A stretch of DNA of 64,000 nucleotides from Heterobasidion occidentale (taxonomy: Eukaryota; Basidiomycota; Agaricomycetes; Russulales; Bondarzewiaceae), in contig JBCAQO010000009.1 of assembly GCA_039111635.1 (NCBI GenBank), positions 558,001-622,000 of the forward strand, given 5' to 3'. Below are positions 47,951 through 60,827 of the stretch, piece by piece. Positions within the stretch are counted from its first letter, which is position 1, and the number at the start of each line of letters is the position of its first letter. Below the pieces are notes generated by a model. The model saw nothing but the letters and a program-made list of their open reading frames with translations. It had not been told where the DNA came from and made no database searches. The position numbers and the translations under genes are program-made.

Positions 47951-48374
47951 CTGGACGCAAAACATGGCTGACCAGTCTACTATCCTTTCACCAGTATCGA
48001 CCGGCGGGTTTTCGTCTTTTGCGGTGCTATTAGGTTCCCACTTGTCCTTGAAAAATCACACAGTCAAAACACGACCCAATGAACAGATTGACATATAGAA
48101 AGGTTTCATCAAATCAATGTACCAAGAAACAAGGTTGGCAATCGGCATTTGGGTGGGGAGAGACCCGGGAAGAGTGGGTTTTCCTACCGATTTGTAAGCA
48201 ATATCAGCACATTCCCGATGCGCGACCCCGTGGCGCGTTCGCGTCGTACGACCCTCGTACCACATCTCGGCATCATCGGCAGTACAAAAGGCAGTACGAT
48301 CGCTGGGAGTCGTTAGGGCGCGACGACCATCTAAGGAACCCTTCACTGTTCCCCTCACCTTACTCGTCCGCCGA

Positions 48375-49217
48375 ATGTCCTCAAAATCTCGGTCTACATT
48401 CGCCTCTAAGGTGACAAAAAAGCGGGATCCTATCACTAAATGGGTCCTTCGTGCTGTCTTCGTATGCGTCGTGTCTGCGCTTTTTAGCTGGCTCGACGCC
48501 ATCAAGGTACGCGGTCATATAATATGATTCATGTGCCGTTCACTAAACTGTGCGTATCGCGTTTGTTTACCAAAAGGACCGTTGGTATGTCTTCGATCCA
48601 ACTGCGATCCACGAACTTGCGCAGGCAGCCATTGCGGCCTCCCCGAACAATACTGCGGGCATGATATCCCACATCGTTTCAAACCTCACCGCTACCTACC
48701 CGTCGACGCAGATCGCGCTCAACGCGGACACGTCCGAATGGATGTTCAACAACGCCGGCGGCGCGATGGGCGCGATGTACGTCATCCACGCGAGCATCAC
48801 CGAGTACCTGATCATCTTTGGCACGCCGCTCGGGACGGAGGGGCACTCGGGGCTGCACACCGCGGACGACTACTTCAACATTCTAGTCGGCGAGCAGTGG
48901 GCGTTCCAGCCAGGTGCTCTGGAGATGGAGAGGTATCCTGCTGGGAGCGTGCATCTCATGCCAAGAGGTGTTGCAAAGCAGTATAAAATGCATGAGGGGT
49001 GCTGGGCCATGGAATATGCCCGAGGTGCGTTTCGATATCCCCATGTCTCGTTCTCGTGTGGTTCCAGCTTACCGCTCTCGCAGGCTGGATCCCACTAATG
49101 CTTCCGTTCGGGTTTGCGGACGGGTTGACGTCGACGCTCGACATCCCTACACTGTGGAAGACGACCCGGGTGACCGCTCGAGAGATGATTAGAAACCTGC
49201 TCATAGGCAAGATATAG
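48375..49217 (+). CDS. ERG2: C-8 sterol isomerase, about 237 aa
   Basis: Exons 48375-48506, 48577-49024 and 49084-49217. An N-terminal membrane segment (WVLRAVFVCVVSALFSWL) precedes RWYVFDPTAIHELAQAA. Typical ERG2/sigma-1-receptor family stretches follow: NADTSEWMFNNAGGAMGAMY, EYLIIFGTPLGTEGHSGLHT, DDYFNILVGEQWAF and GWIPLMLPFGFADGLTSTLD. The enzyme shifts the sterol double bond from C8 to C7 in ergosterol synthesis at the ER. The length fits the fungal family. The 5' part is duplicated as a pseudogene at 45605-46030. Confidence 0.94.
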
Positions 49218-49571
49218 CTCTCCTCATAGGCTATGAGCAGTTATACGACCAATATGAATGCCTTGATAGCTTTTCATAATTTATGGTTCTTCGATGCTCA
49301 ACAAACCTTAGATCGTACATTGCGAAATCGTCTCCTAAAAATCGTGGGTCGCAAGTTGAGAAACTACATCGGCTTGCAGAGCAGATGGTTGAACAAGGTT
49401 GAACAGTTGAGCATGTCTGCTGAACAATGCAACCTATCGGTGAGCTGTGATACTTATGAGTCAGAGCAGAAGCAAGCGAGAAGAGTGAAATCAAGCTGGC
49501 AAGTAGTCGATAAATATACTAGTAATGTACACGGCAATATACATCAAAACAATCCCTCCCAAAAACAACAA

Positions 49572-50173
49572 TCACTTGGCACTGACGCTCGAGAACTGAA
49601 AGACGAAGTGATCAGCCGAAAGTAACGAATGTAGATTGACCAACCAGCATACCTTCGTCACGGACTTCGTGCCCTCAGAGATGGCGTGCTTCGACAGCTC
49701 ACCAGGGAGAATCAACCGCACTGCTGTCTGGATTTCTCGTGAGGAGATCGTGGATTTTTTGGAGTACGCAGCAAGTTCTATGAAGAGACAATTAGATTCG
49801 TCCGAAGCGAAGTGTGAACCTGACAACTCACTAGATGCTTCTGTTGCAATTCGTTCAAAGATGTCGTTGACAAAGCTGTTAAGGATAGCCATCGCCTTGT
49901 TGGAGATACCAGTGTCTGGGTGGACCTGCTTAAGGACTGTGCAAGTAAAGGTCAGGACATGGCCGATTTCTAAAGTCGAATACACATACCCTTGTAGATG
50001 TATGACGAGTACGTCTCCTTGCGGGTCTTGCGCCGCTTCTTCTTCTCCTCGCCCTCAGCTCCAGTCTTTGCGGTCTTCTTTGTTGCCTTTGAGCCCTCAG
50101 TAGTTTTTGCCGGCGCCTTGGACGCGGTGGAAGCAGGGGCCTTGCCGGCAGTGGAAGCGGGTTTGGGTGCCAT
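49572..50173 (-). CDS. HTB1: Histone H2B, 145 aa
   Basis: Exons 50173-49990, 49936-49832, 49777-49653 and 49595-49572. The Lys/Ala-rich tail [15 protein letters not shown] is followed by [60 protein letters not shown] and [20 protein letters not shown], with the conserved end [16 protein letters not shown]. It forms the H2A-H2B dimer of the nucleosome; the Lys in SVTKFSS corresponds to the ubiquitylated Lys of H2B. Three introns are present, which is common in basidiomycete histone genes. Divergent from the H2A gene, 349 bp between start codons. Confidence 0.95.
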
Positions 50174-50522
50174 TGATGAGTGAAAGGGCGGAGGTGGTTA
50201 TGAGGGTGGGGAGAGTTGGCGAGAGTGAACGGAAGAGGCAAGAAGGACGGGGTTTAGGAGCAAACACGATTCGGAGAGGAAGCGCGCTATATACGTTGGG
50301 CGCCGGCTTTGTGTGTGTTTGGTCGCCGACGCGTCGACGCGTCGCGTTGATTACCAAACCTTATTTTGTTTAACGCCGCTCGTGACTTTCACGATCGCGT
50401 TGTATAAAGCTATCTCCCTTTCCTCTCCACACTGGTTTCAATTCTTCCTCCTCACGTCCTCTATCCTTGCCCCACCGCTTCATCACCGTAACCAGTCCTC
50501 ACTTCCACGCACAAATTCCACC
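50174..50522. promoter_or_regulatory. Bidirectional H2B/H2A promoter
   Basis: A 349-bp shared intergenic region. TATATA at 50288-50293 is placed for H2B (minus strand) and TATAAA at 50403-50408 for H2A (plus strand), each about 115-120 bp from its ATG. A near-palindromic GACGCGTCGACGCGTCG lies between them at about 50329-50345 and may bind a regulator. Co-regulation in S phase is expected from the arrangement. Confidence 0.6.
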
Positions 50523-51087
<565 letters not shown>

Positions 51088-52559
51088 GATTCAGGATTTA
51101 TTGCTGTTTTCTATTGTATTGTCTGTACTATTGGCGTCATAACATTATTCACATCTTACCCTTCTACTAGTCTCCCCCTTGGGTGATTCTGACTTGCCCA
51201 TTTTAATGATGCAAAAGTCATCTCGTGCTATACCGCCGATGTGAAACGCTAATCGAAGGTCTGTCATGACCATGACACTCACAACTTCCACACCGATATC
51301 ACCAAGAAACCATCTCGATCATATAATTCGAGACAGTTTTATATTATCCACTAGGACCGATCCTAGTCCGCTTGGACATGAGCAGAAGGGACGAAGTATC
51401 GTGGACCAACTCGCCCTTCCGATTCCGACGCCAGCATTCGAGGTATATCAGCGGTAGCTGTCCAATCGGCCAGTCGAGGGGACTCAACGACATCATGTGA
51501 AGCGTCGAAGTAGAAGCGGTCAAGTGACCACAGCGTACATTAGACAAAGATTTTATTTAACATTGAACGTTTGAACAAAGATCAAGTAGTTTGTCGCAGT
51601 TTTGTGTTTTGTGGCATCTTTCCAAACAGCTGGCCTGCTTCCCCATGTCGGAGATTTCGGGAAACCCCGTGAATCGAAGCGGAGACCCAAGATCGCGTAT
51701 AGAGTCGAGAGCAAAGTTTCGGTTTCTTCAACCACAACAGCTCCAAGGCCGCGAGGCTCACACCGTACAGGACGTCTTGCACGTCTCTTTCGTGAGCGGG
51801 CTAAGGTCTGAGTCCATCTCTATCGGCTCTAGCAGAGCCTAGCCTTGACAGGCTGCTCGACATACCAGAAATACGCCCTCTATCCATTACCCGAAGAACT
51901 TGTCCATGTGTGCCTGTCAGGTAACATGTATAGGGAGGCGGGATAGAGCGGCTTGGTACGTGTCGATTGGAATGGGTGTATCGTCTTCCTCTACGCCATT
52001 GTCATCCGTTCGCCTCTGCCATCGCGCCGAGTCACCTTGTTTGGCACAGAGTTCACACTCAAAGCTGCTTTCGCAGTTCGGGTAGCTCTGCTATGTTCCT
52101 TGACACCTCTGTAAATAGCGTTAACGCTGGCAGAGTTGTTGAGGAAAGGTGTATGATGCATTGGTAAGAGACATTGGCTGATTGGTCGGCCAACCATCCT
52201 TCAGTTCACTTCGCGGCTCATGACCTTGTTCTCACCTTGAGGTGGGGGCATCATGAAACTCGATTCAGACTACTCTCGGGCTGTTGTGTTCGATGAAATT
52301 TTTTCCTTCCTCACTCTTCGCGAGTGTTCATATCTTTGTGTTCCTGGATTCTTATATTTGTATCTCGATGATGAATACCTTCCATCGATTATGTGTATGA
52401 ATCAGATCTCCATTACAGTCAGACGAAAGAATGATCATATCAAGCATGTGTTCGTAGTCGTAGGCAGGAATAAAGGAAAGGTTGGAATAGCGCCAGTCTA
52501 TTTACCTGTCACTGTCAACATCGTATGAGGTCGTGAAGCTAACAAACATCGAGCAAAAT
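51088..52559. other. Spacer between convergent H2A and metal ATPase genes
   Basis: No recognised gene. A 91-codon open frame at 52253-52528 (starting MKLDSDYSRAVVFDEI) faintly suggests an F-box-like hydrophobic stretch but has no other support. Confidence 0.4.
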
Positions 52560-55500
52560 CTAACGTCTCAAGAGCCACATACTCCAGGCGACTAGGACAA
52601 CTGGGACAACTGAAACCATCTCGCCCAGACCCGCGTACTGTGGGGCGACGCGCACTCTCACGAACGCGCCCGCGGCAAAGAGAACCGCGACCGTATTATA
52701 CACGAACGCCCATGCGAAGTTGACCATGATTCTGTGTACCGCGCCCTGGGAGATGCTGAAGATAGTCTGAAGGCTGCGCGCGAGGTCAGCGGTATCAGAG
52801 TCGAGAATGACGACGTCTGCAGCGCTCAGGGCAATGTCTGTCCCGGAGCTGAGGGACACGCCAATGTCGGCCTGTGCGAGCGCCAGACTGTCGTTCGTCC
52901 CGTCGCCGACAAACATCACAGCGCCATTCTTAGCCCTACCCTTGACCGCAGATGCAGTCTGCAGAGCCCGTACGCGCTCCTGTTTGGCCTGCGGCCGACA
53001 CTCCCCGATAGCGTGATCAGGATCGACACCGAGCTTCTCGGCGAGGGCGCTGACGACACTCTGCTCATCGCCGCTGACAATATATACATCAGCTTTGCGC
53101 TGCTTGAGGAGCTGAATAGCAGTACGGGCGCTTGGGCGGACGGTATCTGCAAGGCCAAACGTGGCGACGAGACTCTGCCCCGCGGTCACGGCGAATAAAG
53201 TGAGTGCCTTCCTTTGCAAATCCTGGATAGACGGATCCTCTGTGATCTTGAGCCAGGTCGGGTTCCCGCCCCGGACCAGCAATTGTCCGTGCTGCGCCTC
53301 GATACCTTCCCCGGGTATCTCCTTCATATCAGTGAGTTGCACTTCCGAAACGTCTGGGTATGTGACTCGTAGGTATTCTGCCACTGCTTGCGCAACGGGA
53401 TGGCGACTGCTTGAAACGAGTCCGAGGATCATGCTGATGGACGCGTCCGGTAGAATATGGACCTGCACTGCGGAAAGGTTTCCTGTCGTCAACGTTCCCG
53501 TTTTGTCAAACACGACTACCTGTGCGTTCTTGCCATACTGCACTGCTTTGACAGACTGATGTGTATCAGCCGAGGGACTTGAAAAGCAAAAGGAGCCTCC
53601 TTACCTTGAATAACACGCCTTCCTTGGCAGAGACAGCAGCAGAAATTACCACTACCATGGGCACACAGAGGACCAAAGCACACGGACAAGAAATAACAAG
53701 CACGGAGATAGAGTAGCGAAGTGCCGCAATTCCTGCAGTGCTAGAATCCTGGCTTCGGACGCGTATCCCGACCGCGATCCAGACACAAAAGACGACCACC
53801 GCTATTGCTAAAATCACAGGGGCGAGATACGATGCCACGCGGTCAGCCAAATCCTGGACGGGAAGGCGCGAGTCCTGAACCTCGAGCAGGAGTCTCCCGA
53901 TGTCGGACACCGTATTGTCCGAGGGCACTCGCTCGACTCCCATTTCTAAGACGCCAGACTGATTCAAGGTTCCTGCCGTCAGCTTACACCCTTCGCTCTT
54001 CTGCGCAGGCATGCTCTCGCCCGTGATAGAAGACTCGTTGACTTGGCTGGTACCACGCAACACAACACCATCTGTTGGAATTAGCGTGTCTGGCAAGACT
54101 CTCAGGACGTCATCTTTGTGAACTAGCTCCGCAGAGATCGTCACGATGGAGCCATCTGAATCCACGAGGTCTACCGTCTCGGCTTGCAGCGCCCTGATAT
54201 CGTCGAGGGAGGATGTAGCCCGTCGCCGCGCATACGCAGAGATGAGGCGGCCGAAGATGATTAGGGTGATGAGTAAGGTTGGAGTCTCGAAGAATGGCTC
54301 AGAAAATGGTTTTCCAGCAACCTGCATTAAGAAGGCGACAGCCGAGAATATGTAGGCTATAGAGGAGCTGAGGACGACTAATAGGTCCATGTCTATGAGC
54401 CGTTGGTAGAAAAGGGAGCGCAATGCGGAAGAATATAAGGGGGCTGCTATGAACGACTGAATCAGAGTTGCGAGAGCGAGGGAACACCCGCCGTAGACGT
54501 TGGGTCTTGCTGGAAGTGGCGCCCACGCGAATACAAGGACAGGGATGCACAAGGAAGCCGATGCCAGGGTGCGACGGAGAAGCGCGATAAGTTCCTCTGC
54601 TGCCTGGTCACTAGCCTTTGGTTTCGGAGTAGGCAGGAAGCTCGCTTCCCAAGGCGCAAACGCTGCTAAAACTGAGCGAGGCTGGATGACAGCGGCGTCG
54701 TACTCGACTTCGAGGATATTCATGGTCTGCTGACGTCTCATAGCCATCACTGTCACGCTAGGACGTAGGTTAGTCTTCTCCCAAGACACGTCCTTGTCGG
54801 GAACAATGACGCGCATGGTCTTGCAATTGCCTTCGACCCTAACCTCCTGGAGGACAGCGCAGGTGAAGCCTGTAAGTTCCGACGCGCGTTTTGCGACGTT
54901 TTCAGGAAGAACCACGCCCTCCTTGTACATCAGCGTCGCCTGGTCGGTGAACGAGTTCACCTTTACGTTTGTCACGGAGGGGAGCGTGAGGAGAGCTTTA
55001 GTGAGTTTCGAGGCGCATGATGGGCAGTCCATGCCGTGAACTGACAGGACGAGGTTGCGAGTTTCGGATCCACCTCGCTCAAGAACAGTCTCATCGACTG
55101 ACGACGAGCCTTCAGCTCTCGTAAAAGTACGGATGGCACTCTTCTCCACAGCTGCGCTGGGAGATTCTTTCTTGGCGTGATGATGATGCCCAGCACGAGG
55201 AGCCTTGTGACTCCAGTCGATAAGACAGCAGCAAGCGGCTTCAAAGAACCGACCAAAAGTATCTCCCATCCCACATTGCGTGTGAGCGTTGTGGTGAGAA
55301 GGCCTGACTTTGGCGTGTGAATGTCCTGTGGACTCCTTTTCACATGCATTGCGATGGATAATGCGACGGCGAATTGTCGGCTTCGAGCAGCCGTCGTCTT
55401 CACAGCACTTTCTCTCATCAGTGACTGGTGGAGAAACCGTGTCATCCATGCTCCTCCAGTTACGGCTCCCATACAACTCACTTTGTAGCGCAGCGTCAGG

Positions 55501-56049
55501 TTTCGCGCAGCAGCTTTCAGAAGCGGAAGATGGACTAGATACTCCAGTACAGCATTTGTCCTTGCAATCATCTTCAAGCGCCGAACCGTGATCCGAGCAG
55601 CACGTCTTGTCTTTGGGTGGTGTTCCGCAATCCGAGCAACATTCATCCTTGATTGCTGGTGCACAATCCGAACAGCATTCATCTTCTTCAGTCTCAGCTC
55701 CACAGTCAGAGCAGCATTCTTCATCTCCAGCATCTTCAGTGCAGCAGGGTCCTATGAGAGATAAGATAAGATAAGAGGCCGCCCTTGCTCGGTGTTGAAT
55801 GGCGTCCATACCTGCAATTGCCCTGTCGCTGTTAGACGTGCAACAGCTGGTCTCACGACCTCGCGACCTCTGGCAGCCTCCCGCTCCGTCAGGAATGCAC
55901 TCGCCTACAATTATCTCGATTTCTTGAGCGCCAAGTCCTTCGTTAGCGCAGCAATCCTCATGGCACGAATCCTGGCTAGAAATCCCTGTAGCAAGCTGAG
56001 GGCCCTCTGAGATATTCGAATCGTCTTCAGGAGAGTCCTTCAGCGGCAT
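52560..56049 (-). CDS. P1B-type heavy-metal transporting ATPase with Cys-rich N-terminus (PCA1-like), about 1126 aa
   Basis: Exons 56049-55812, 55751-53605 and 53555-52560. Residues about 65-150 hold repeated CCSDCG/CCSDCA/CCSDHG and other Cys pairs. A heavy-metal-associated domain with GMDCPSCASKL lies near residue 320. Then come membrane helices, the actuator ITGESMP, the metal-path ISCPCALVLC (CPC, near 770), the phosphorylated Asp in FDKTGTLTTG (near 810), SSRHPVAQAV (HP motif) and GDGTNDSLALAQADIG. The enzyme pumps Cu, Cd or Zn across a membrane using ATP. The Cys-rich N-terminus resembles fungal PCA1-type exporters, where it senses or binds metal. A start at 56148 is also open; I chose 56049 because the intervening stretch reads like leader. 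The 60-nt first intron is a multiple of three. Confidence 0.88.
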
Positions 56050-56479
56050 AATGAAGGTGGTGGGGAGAGGAAACGCGTGCAGACAGCGCCGTGAGAGTCG
56101 AAGGAGATCCGAGAGGCTGCATGAACTCAGCGACTCGTCGACGACCATTCTCGGTCAAGGCATCCACGGTTTACGTCATCTGCTCACGTCCTTGAAGCCA
56201 AATTGCAACAGCTTTCGAACATTTCATGATCTTCAAACACGATTGTCGCCAAGTTTCAAGCAAGTGTCACCTTCAACTCGTCAAGCTCTAGCAAACTTGC
56301 TTCTCACTGTCTGAGAGCTCTTTCCTTGCAAGCCGCAGCGCGTCATCGGCCCCACAGTGCAATCGGCGATGCTCTCCCTTCGCATAGATCGAGGACCTAG
56401 CTGTTACCTGTTTTTCTGACTTTTGATCACCTCTTGCCTTCGCTAAGCCTTCACGTGGAGTGAAACGATCGTCCAACGT

Positions 56480-57120
56480 ATGCTGTGCCCACTTGTTACT
56501 CGACAATCTATACTGACTCTCTTGCAGATCAAATGGCCTCATCCTCGTAGCTCTATGTCTAGGTTCCATACCAAGAAGGCCCCTCCCGAATGCGTTTCCA
56601 CCACGTCAAGCGCGCTACCTGCCCATCTGTCCAGTTTGGTCGAACCATACGTACTTGATACCTTGCGCGACTTCTGTGTTGACTCTTGAAGTCTCAACGA
56701 AGCTTTATCCCAACCTCAACTTCAGAAACTACTACAATTTTGCAACACTGTAGCAAAGCTCGTCGAGGCTACCGGTGTACGTGATTTCTATATAGCGCCG
56801 TGTTTATCTATTGATAGTCTTGATCAGCGGAAACCGCGTCTTGGAGATCCGCATATTCATATCTGTCCCATCCCTGACTCAATTTGGCTGTGGCCTGGCA
56901 TCTCTTCTAGATATGGGTTCTGTCTCGACTTTGTGCATACGGAATCAGGCAAGCCCATGAACTCGCTGTTCAAAACTCCAGCTGTGGTCGGTGCCCGATC
57001 CGTCCACGCCATGCGTCTCCAATCGCTGGAAATTGGTTTCCACAGAAAAGCTTTGTGCCCTGGGGCGGAGAAATACATTCTGAAGGAGGGCATGTCTAAT
57101 GTGGGTGGTGTCAACTCATA
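56480..57120 (+). pseudogene. Unknown gene with one in-frame stop; related to the fragment at 12.4 kb
   Basis: A single frame runs from ATG 56480 (or MSRFHTKK at 56554) to a stop at 57118-57120, interrupted once by TGA at 56687-56689. Downstream the frame is good: LVEATGVRDFYIAPCLSIDS, GDPHIHICPIPDSIWLWPG, FCLDFVHTESGKPMNSLF, AMRLQSLEIGFHRKALC. I do not recognise the family. Similarity to the broken copy at 12385-12640 covers GDPHxHI through about 57080. It may be a decayed gene, or the stop may lie in an intron I cannot place. Confidence 0.45.
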
Positions 57121-57286
57121 ATACTTCATCCCTCTGCGCTTTCATGGAGCATGGGCATATTCAAGTTGACCTGACTCCAATGTATTTTTGATTTAAGTGT
57201 ATTTAATACAGCTTGTTGTTCACGGCAGTATACATGACACTCGTTATTCCAAGTGATTTGTGCAAATGTCAGGGTTATAGGTATCA

Positions 57287-58798
57287 ATGGTCGCTTGGCG
57301 CCGGCGCCGGCTCAAGCCGAGATTAGATCCGAGAGCCTCCATTTCGACCTCCGCACCTTGTCCCCCTACCGTCATAACAGAGCCGCTCGCGCCTCTCGTC
57401 GCCAATTTCGAGACAAATTTCGACACGACAATGGAGGAGGCTGCCGCTTTAGCCGCCGAGTACATCGCCAGTGAGTTCTCCCCGAATAAATTCTCTGTTC
57501 TATACTCAAGAGTCGGGCGAACGAGTATGCTGACTCATCGTGCGCCGATGTCATTGCAGGCCTCGATAACCTTCCGACCGAAATACAATTCTTGCTTGCT
57601 GAGATCAAGCATAAAGAGACGAGGTCACAGGGTAAATGCCGCGCGTTTGTCCGATTTTACCTGACATCACATACTCACGCGTGCTTTTGGTTCCACGATG
57701 ACAGAGCTGCAGCAGGACATCCAGCGAGAGACGGCCAAATACATCCGGCACTCCCTGCGCAGCGGCGCGGCGCCCGGGAGCTCGAAGGACGGGCAGATGC
57801 CGCAGAAGATCGAGGAGGACTACGCGGAGGTCGACCGGCTCGCGGACGAGAAGCTGCGGCTCGCGCAGCGCATGGTCGCGCTCATCGCGCGGGCGCGGGC
57901 GCGCCTCGACCACGACCTGAGCAAGGTGCTCATCCTGCAGGGCGACCTCGACCCGAGCCAGCAGAACACGTTCGTCATGACGGGGCGCAACCCCGTGCAG
58001 CAGATCAACGAGAGCCTCCGCCACGCGCTGACGCTCGCGGACGTGCCGCCCGCGGCCCCGGTCGCGCCGACGCCTGCGCCGCCCATGAAACGTGCGTGTT
58101 TTCGCCGTGCTGTTTGGCTCTCCCGGCGCGTTGTCGTGCGGATGTTTGGTGTGGGCGGGTGGATGCTGACGCTGTTGCTTGTGGGTAGGCAAACGGGCGG
58201 CGGCGGTGGCCCAGGCGGCGTCGATCAAGCTCCCGAGCCCCGCGCCCGTCAGCCTGCAGCTCCCCGTCCAGCGGTCTCGGACCTCGTCGCACCGGCCCTC
58301 GCCCGCGCGGGGCCGCCGAGCCGTGTCTTCTGTCGGGCCCGACGAGGACGCGGAGGGGGAGGACGACGTGGAGGACGCCGGCGACGACGGTGAGGACAAC
58401 GAGGACAAGTCGCTGTACTGCTTCTGTCAGAAGATGTCTTATGGAGAGGTGCGGTGTCCATGCCACCCCCGTTTGTTGATGGATCGAACGGCGTCTGATT
58501 ATCGTCCTGCTCGCTCGTTTTTTTTAGATGGTCGCATGCGACAACCCGAAATGTCCATACTCATGGGTGAGTGAAACACTGCAGCGTCGCCAGGAAGACG
58601 GATGCCTATTTTTATTCTGGTTTCTTTTTCTTCCATCGTTGTGCTCATCATAGGTTCTGCTCCCAGTTCCATCTTCCGTGCGTCAATCTGAAGCCGCCTC
58701 TTCCGGACGTATGGTACTGCTCGGAATGCACCGCGAACGGGCACGCGGGGAATTATGGCATCGGCGGGACGGAGCGCTCGCGGAAGAGGAAGCGGTAG
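57287..58798 (+). CDS. ING-family PHD-finger protein (chromatin acetyltransferase/deacetylase subunit)
   Basis: Exons 57287-57470, 57560-57631, 57705-58091, 58189-58448, 58528-58566 and 58667-58798, all phases consistent, 357 aa. The N-terminal ING helices are EEAAALAAEYIASLDNLPTE, LLAEIKHKETRSQELQQDI, AKYIRHSLRS and DYAEVDRLADEKLRLAQRMV. A basic/Ser-rich linker and an acidic stretch EDAEGEDDVEDAGDDGEDNE follow. The C-terminal C4HC3 PHD finger reads YCFCQKMSYGEMVACDNPKC...FHLPCVNL...VWYCSECT and ends in a polybasic RSRKRKR. ING PHD fingers bind H3K4me3 and recruit HAT or HDAC complexes (Yng2/Pho23 class). The start could instead be the ATG at 57431 (309 aa). Confidence 0.92.
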
Positions 58799-59912
58799 CA
58801 GTACGTGGACACAAGGCCTTTTCTCTGTGCTGGCCTTTTGCTGTTTTGTCGTGCATCACACGATCTATGTAGTTTAGAGAACGTGCACCGCTTAGTGTAT
58901 ATCAGATGTGGGATAGTGTCAAGAAGAGCTCGGGGGTAGCAGCATATGCATGGGCTGCGTCTTTCCTCAGCTGCAGGCAAGGCTATCCGTGGTGCTTGAC
59001 CCCCGCCAGAGCGCTCCCGCGGTTGGTCGCGTTTAAACTGCGAGTGCACACGCGCAAGGACCCAACGACTCGGGGAGCGAGATATTGTGAGACGCGCGCA
59101 CCGTCCGTAGACCGCCCCGACGCCGCCGCGCCTCTAAAGCTCCCAGACGGACAGCGCGGAGAGGCGCATAGTGTACCAGGAGTCGGTCGTCCCGCCGACA
59201 CAAGTTACCTGCGCGTACGCCTGGGCTGCTAGGATGCGCGTGTGCGGGGCGCAGGGTGCGAGGCGCACCTTGACGCGTGCCGCGACAAGGTGATGCGTGC
59301 GCGTGTTCGTGTTCGTAAACGCCAGCGTCCGCGCGCCACCAGTTACGCTCCATTGAGGAGCGATCGCCGCACCTACCCTATCAGCGAGCGCGAGTGACGG
59401 GCGACCGACGTCCGCGGAAAGAAAAAGCACGCGAAGGGGTGGCCAATCTTCCGAGCAACCTCCCTGCCGGCGTCGGACACAAGAGACGCGCTGCAGAGCT
59501 CGCCTGCGAGGGCGCGGGCGAGAGGTCTGTCGTCGAAGATCATTTCGCAGGGTCCGTGGTCTGGTGATGGGCGGATAGGCGATGATGTACAGGGAGCGGC
59601 GGGACACGGTCGTGGGTGGGGACAGCGGTAGCCGCTCGTGGGAGGTCAGGGCGAGATGGAGGACGTGGGTCTGTGGGAGCTCGGGAGCAGGGAGGCCTAC
59701 CAGGGCCCAACTTACCTTTGTCTGCTCACGGACAGCGCGCGGCGACGGAGAGTCGAGAGCGGGTGCATCACGTGGGCGTGGCTCGAACCGGTCAGGGTCT
59801 CAACCGAACGTCGAGGAGCGAACCGGTCGAGGTGGTAGGACGGCTGACGACACTGCGGCGCTGTCTCTCAACTGCACACTCCTAGCACTCTCCTCCTCCT
59901 CCACCGGGCACC
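58799..59912. other. Spacer; possible minus-strand ORF
   Basis: No recognised gene. A minus-strand frame at 59607-59134 (157 codons, ending LSALSVWEL) has a strand-rich look but no identifiable family, no supporting exon and sits in GC-rich sequence where chance ORFs are common. Confidence 0.3.
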
Positions 59913-60827
59913 ATGTCGCCCTCGCACCCACCCCGCCCGTCCCTCGCCCTCCTCCTCCTCTCCACCCTCCTCACCCTCCTCCTCCTCGCCCCCCAAACGC
60001 ACGCCATCAAGTTCGCCCTCCAGGCGTACCGCTACCCGCCCGCCAAGTGCATCTGGAACTCCGCCCACCCCAACGCGCTCGTCATCGTCACCGCGAACGT
60101 CGGCCCCGGCCCCGGCCAGCGCGTCGACGTCGAGATCGTAGACTCGAGCCCGCAGAAGAACGTGTACCTGCATAAGAAGGGGATCAGCGGCGAGACGCGC
60201 CTCGCTGTTACCGCGCACGCCGAGGGCGAGGTCGGCGTGTGCTTCCGGAATTATCTCGACCACGGTGCGTGCGTGCGTCCTGGGCTTGGGCTTGGGCTTG
60301 AGCTTGGGGACGCCGTCGTGTGGGCCCGCACGTCGCTCATCGTGCGCGCATAGATGTGCCGTCCGAGCAGGCCAAGACAAAATCGCGCATCGTCGATCTC
60401 GACGTGGACATCGGCGCCGACGCCGTCGACTACAAGTACGTCCGCCTGCGCCGCCCTCCCGTCCCGTCCCGCTCTGTGCTCTGCGCCGCCTGACGCCGCG
60501 CCCCCTCCTCTAGCGCCATCGCGAACCAGGAGTCGCTCTCGGGCCTCGAGACAGAGATGCGCAAGCTCGAGGGCCTCGTGAAGGAGATCGTCGACGAGCT
60601 CGGGTACCTCAAGAAGCGCGAGGAGCGCTTCCAGAACACCAACAGTGCGTGCCTCTCCCTCCGCCCCTCGCGCGCGTCCTTAACCACCCGCCCGCACGCA
60701 CGCAGTGTCGACCAACGCGCGCGTCCAGAACTTCGCGTGGTTCTCGCTCTTCGCGCTCCTCGGCCTCGGCGCGTGGCAGATCGTCCACCTGCGCTCGTTC
60801 TTCAAGCGGAAGTACCTCATCGACTGA
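59913..60827 (+). CDS. ERV25: p24-family cargo receptor, ERV25/TMED10 type, 228 aa
   Basis: Exons 59913-60264, 60354-60435, 60514-60644 and 60706-60827. A signal peptide (LALLLLSTLLTLLLLAPQTHA) leads to a luminal GOLD domain starting IKFALQAYRYPPAKCIWN, with the second conserved Cys in GEVGVCFRNY. A coiled coil LETEMRKLEGLVKEIVDELG, one membrane segment (FAWFSLFALLGLGAWQIVHL) and the tail RSFFKRKYLID follow. The tail has the FF and dibasic signals for COPII and COPI coats. It cycles between ER and Golgi as a p24-complex cargo receptor. The length fits the family. Confidence 0.93.
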
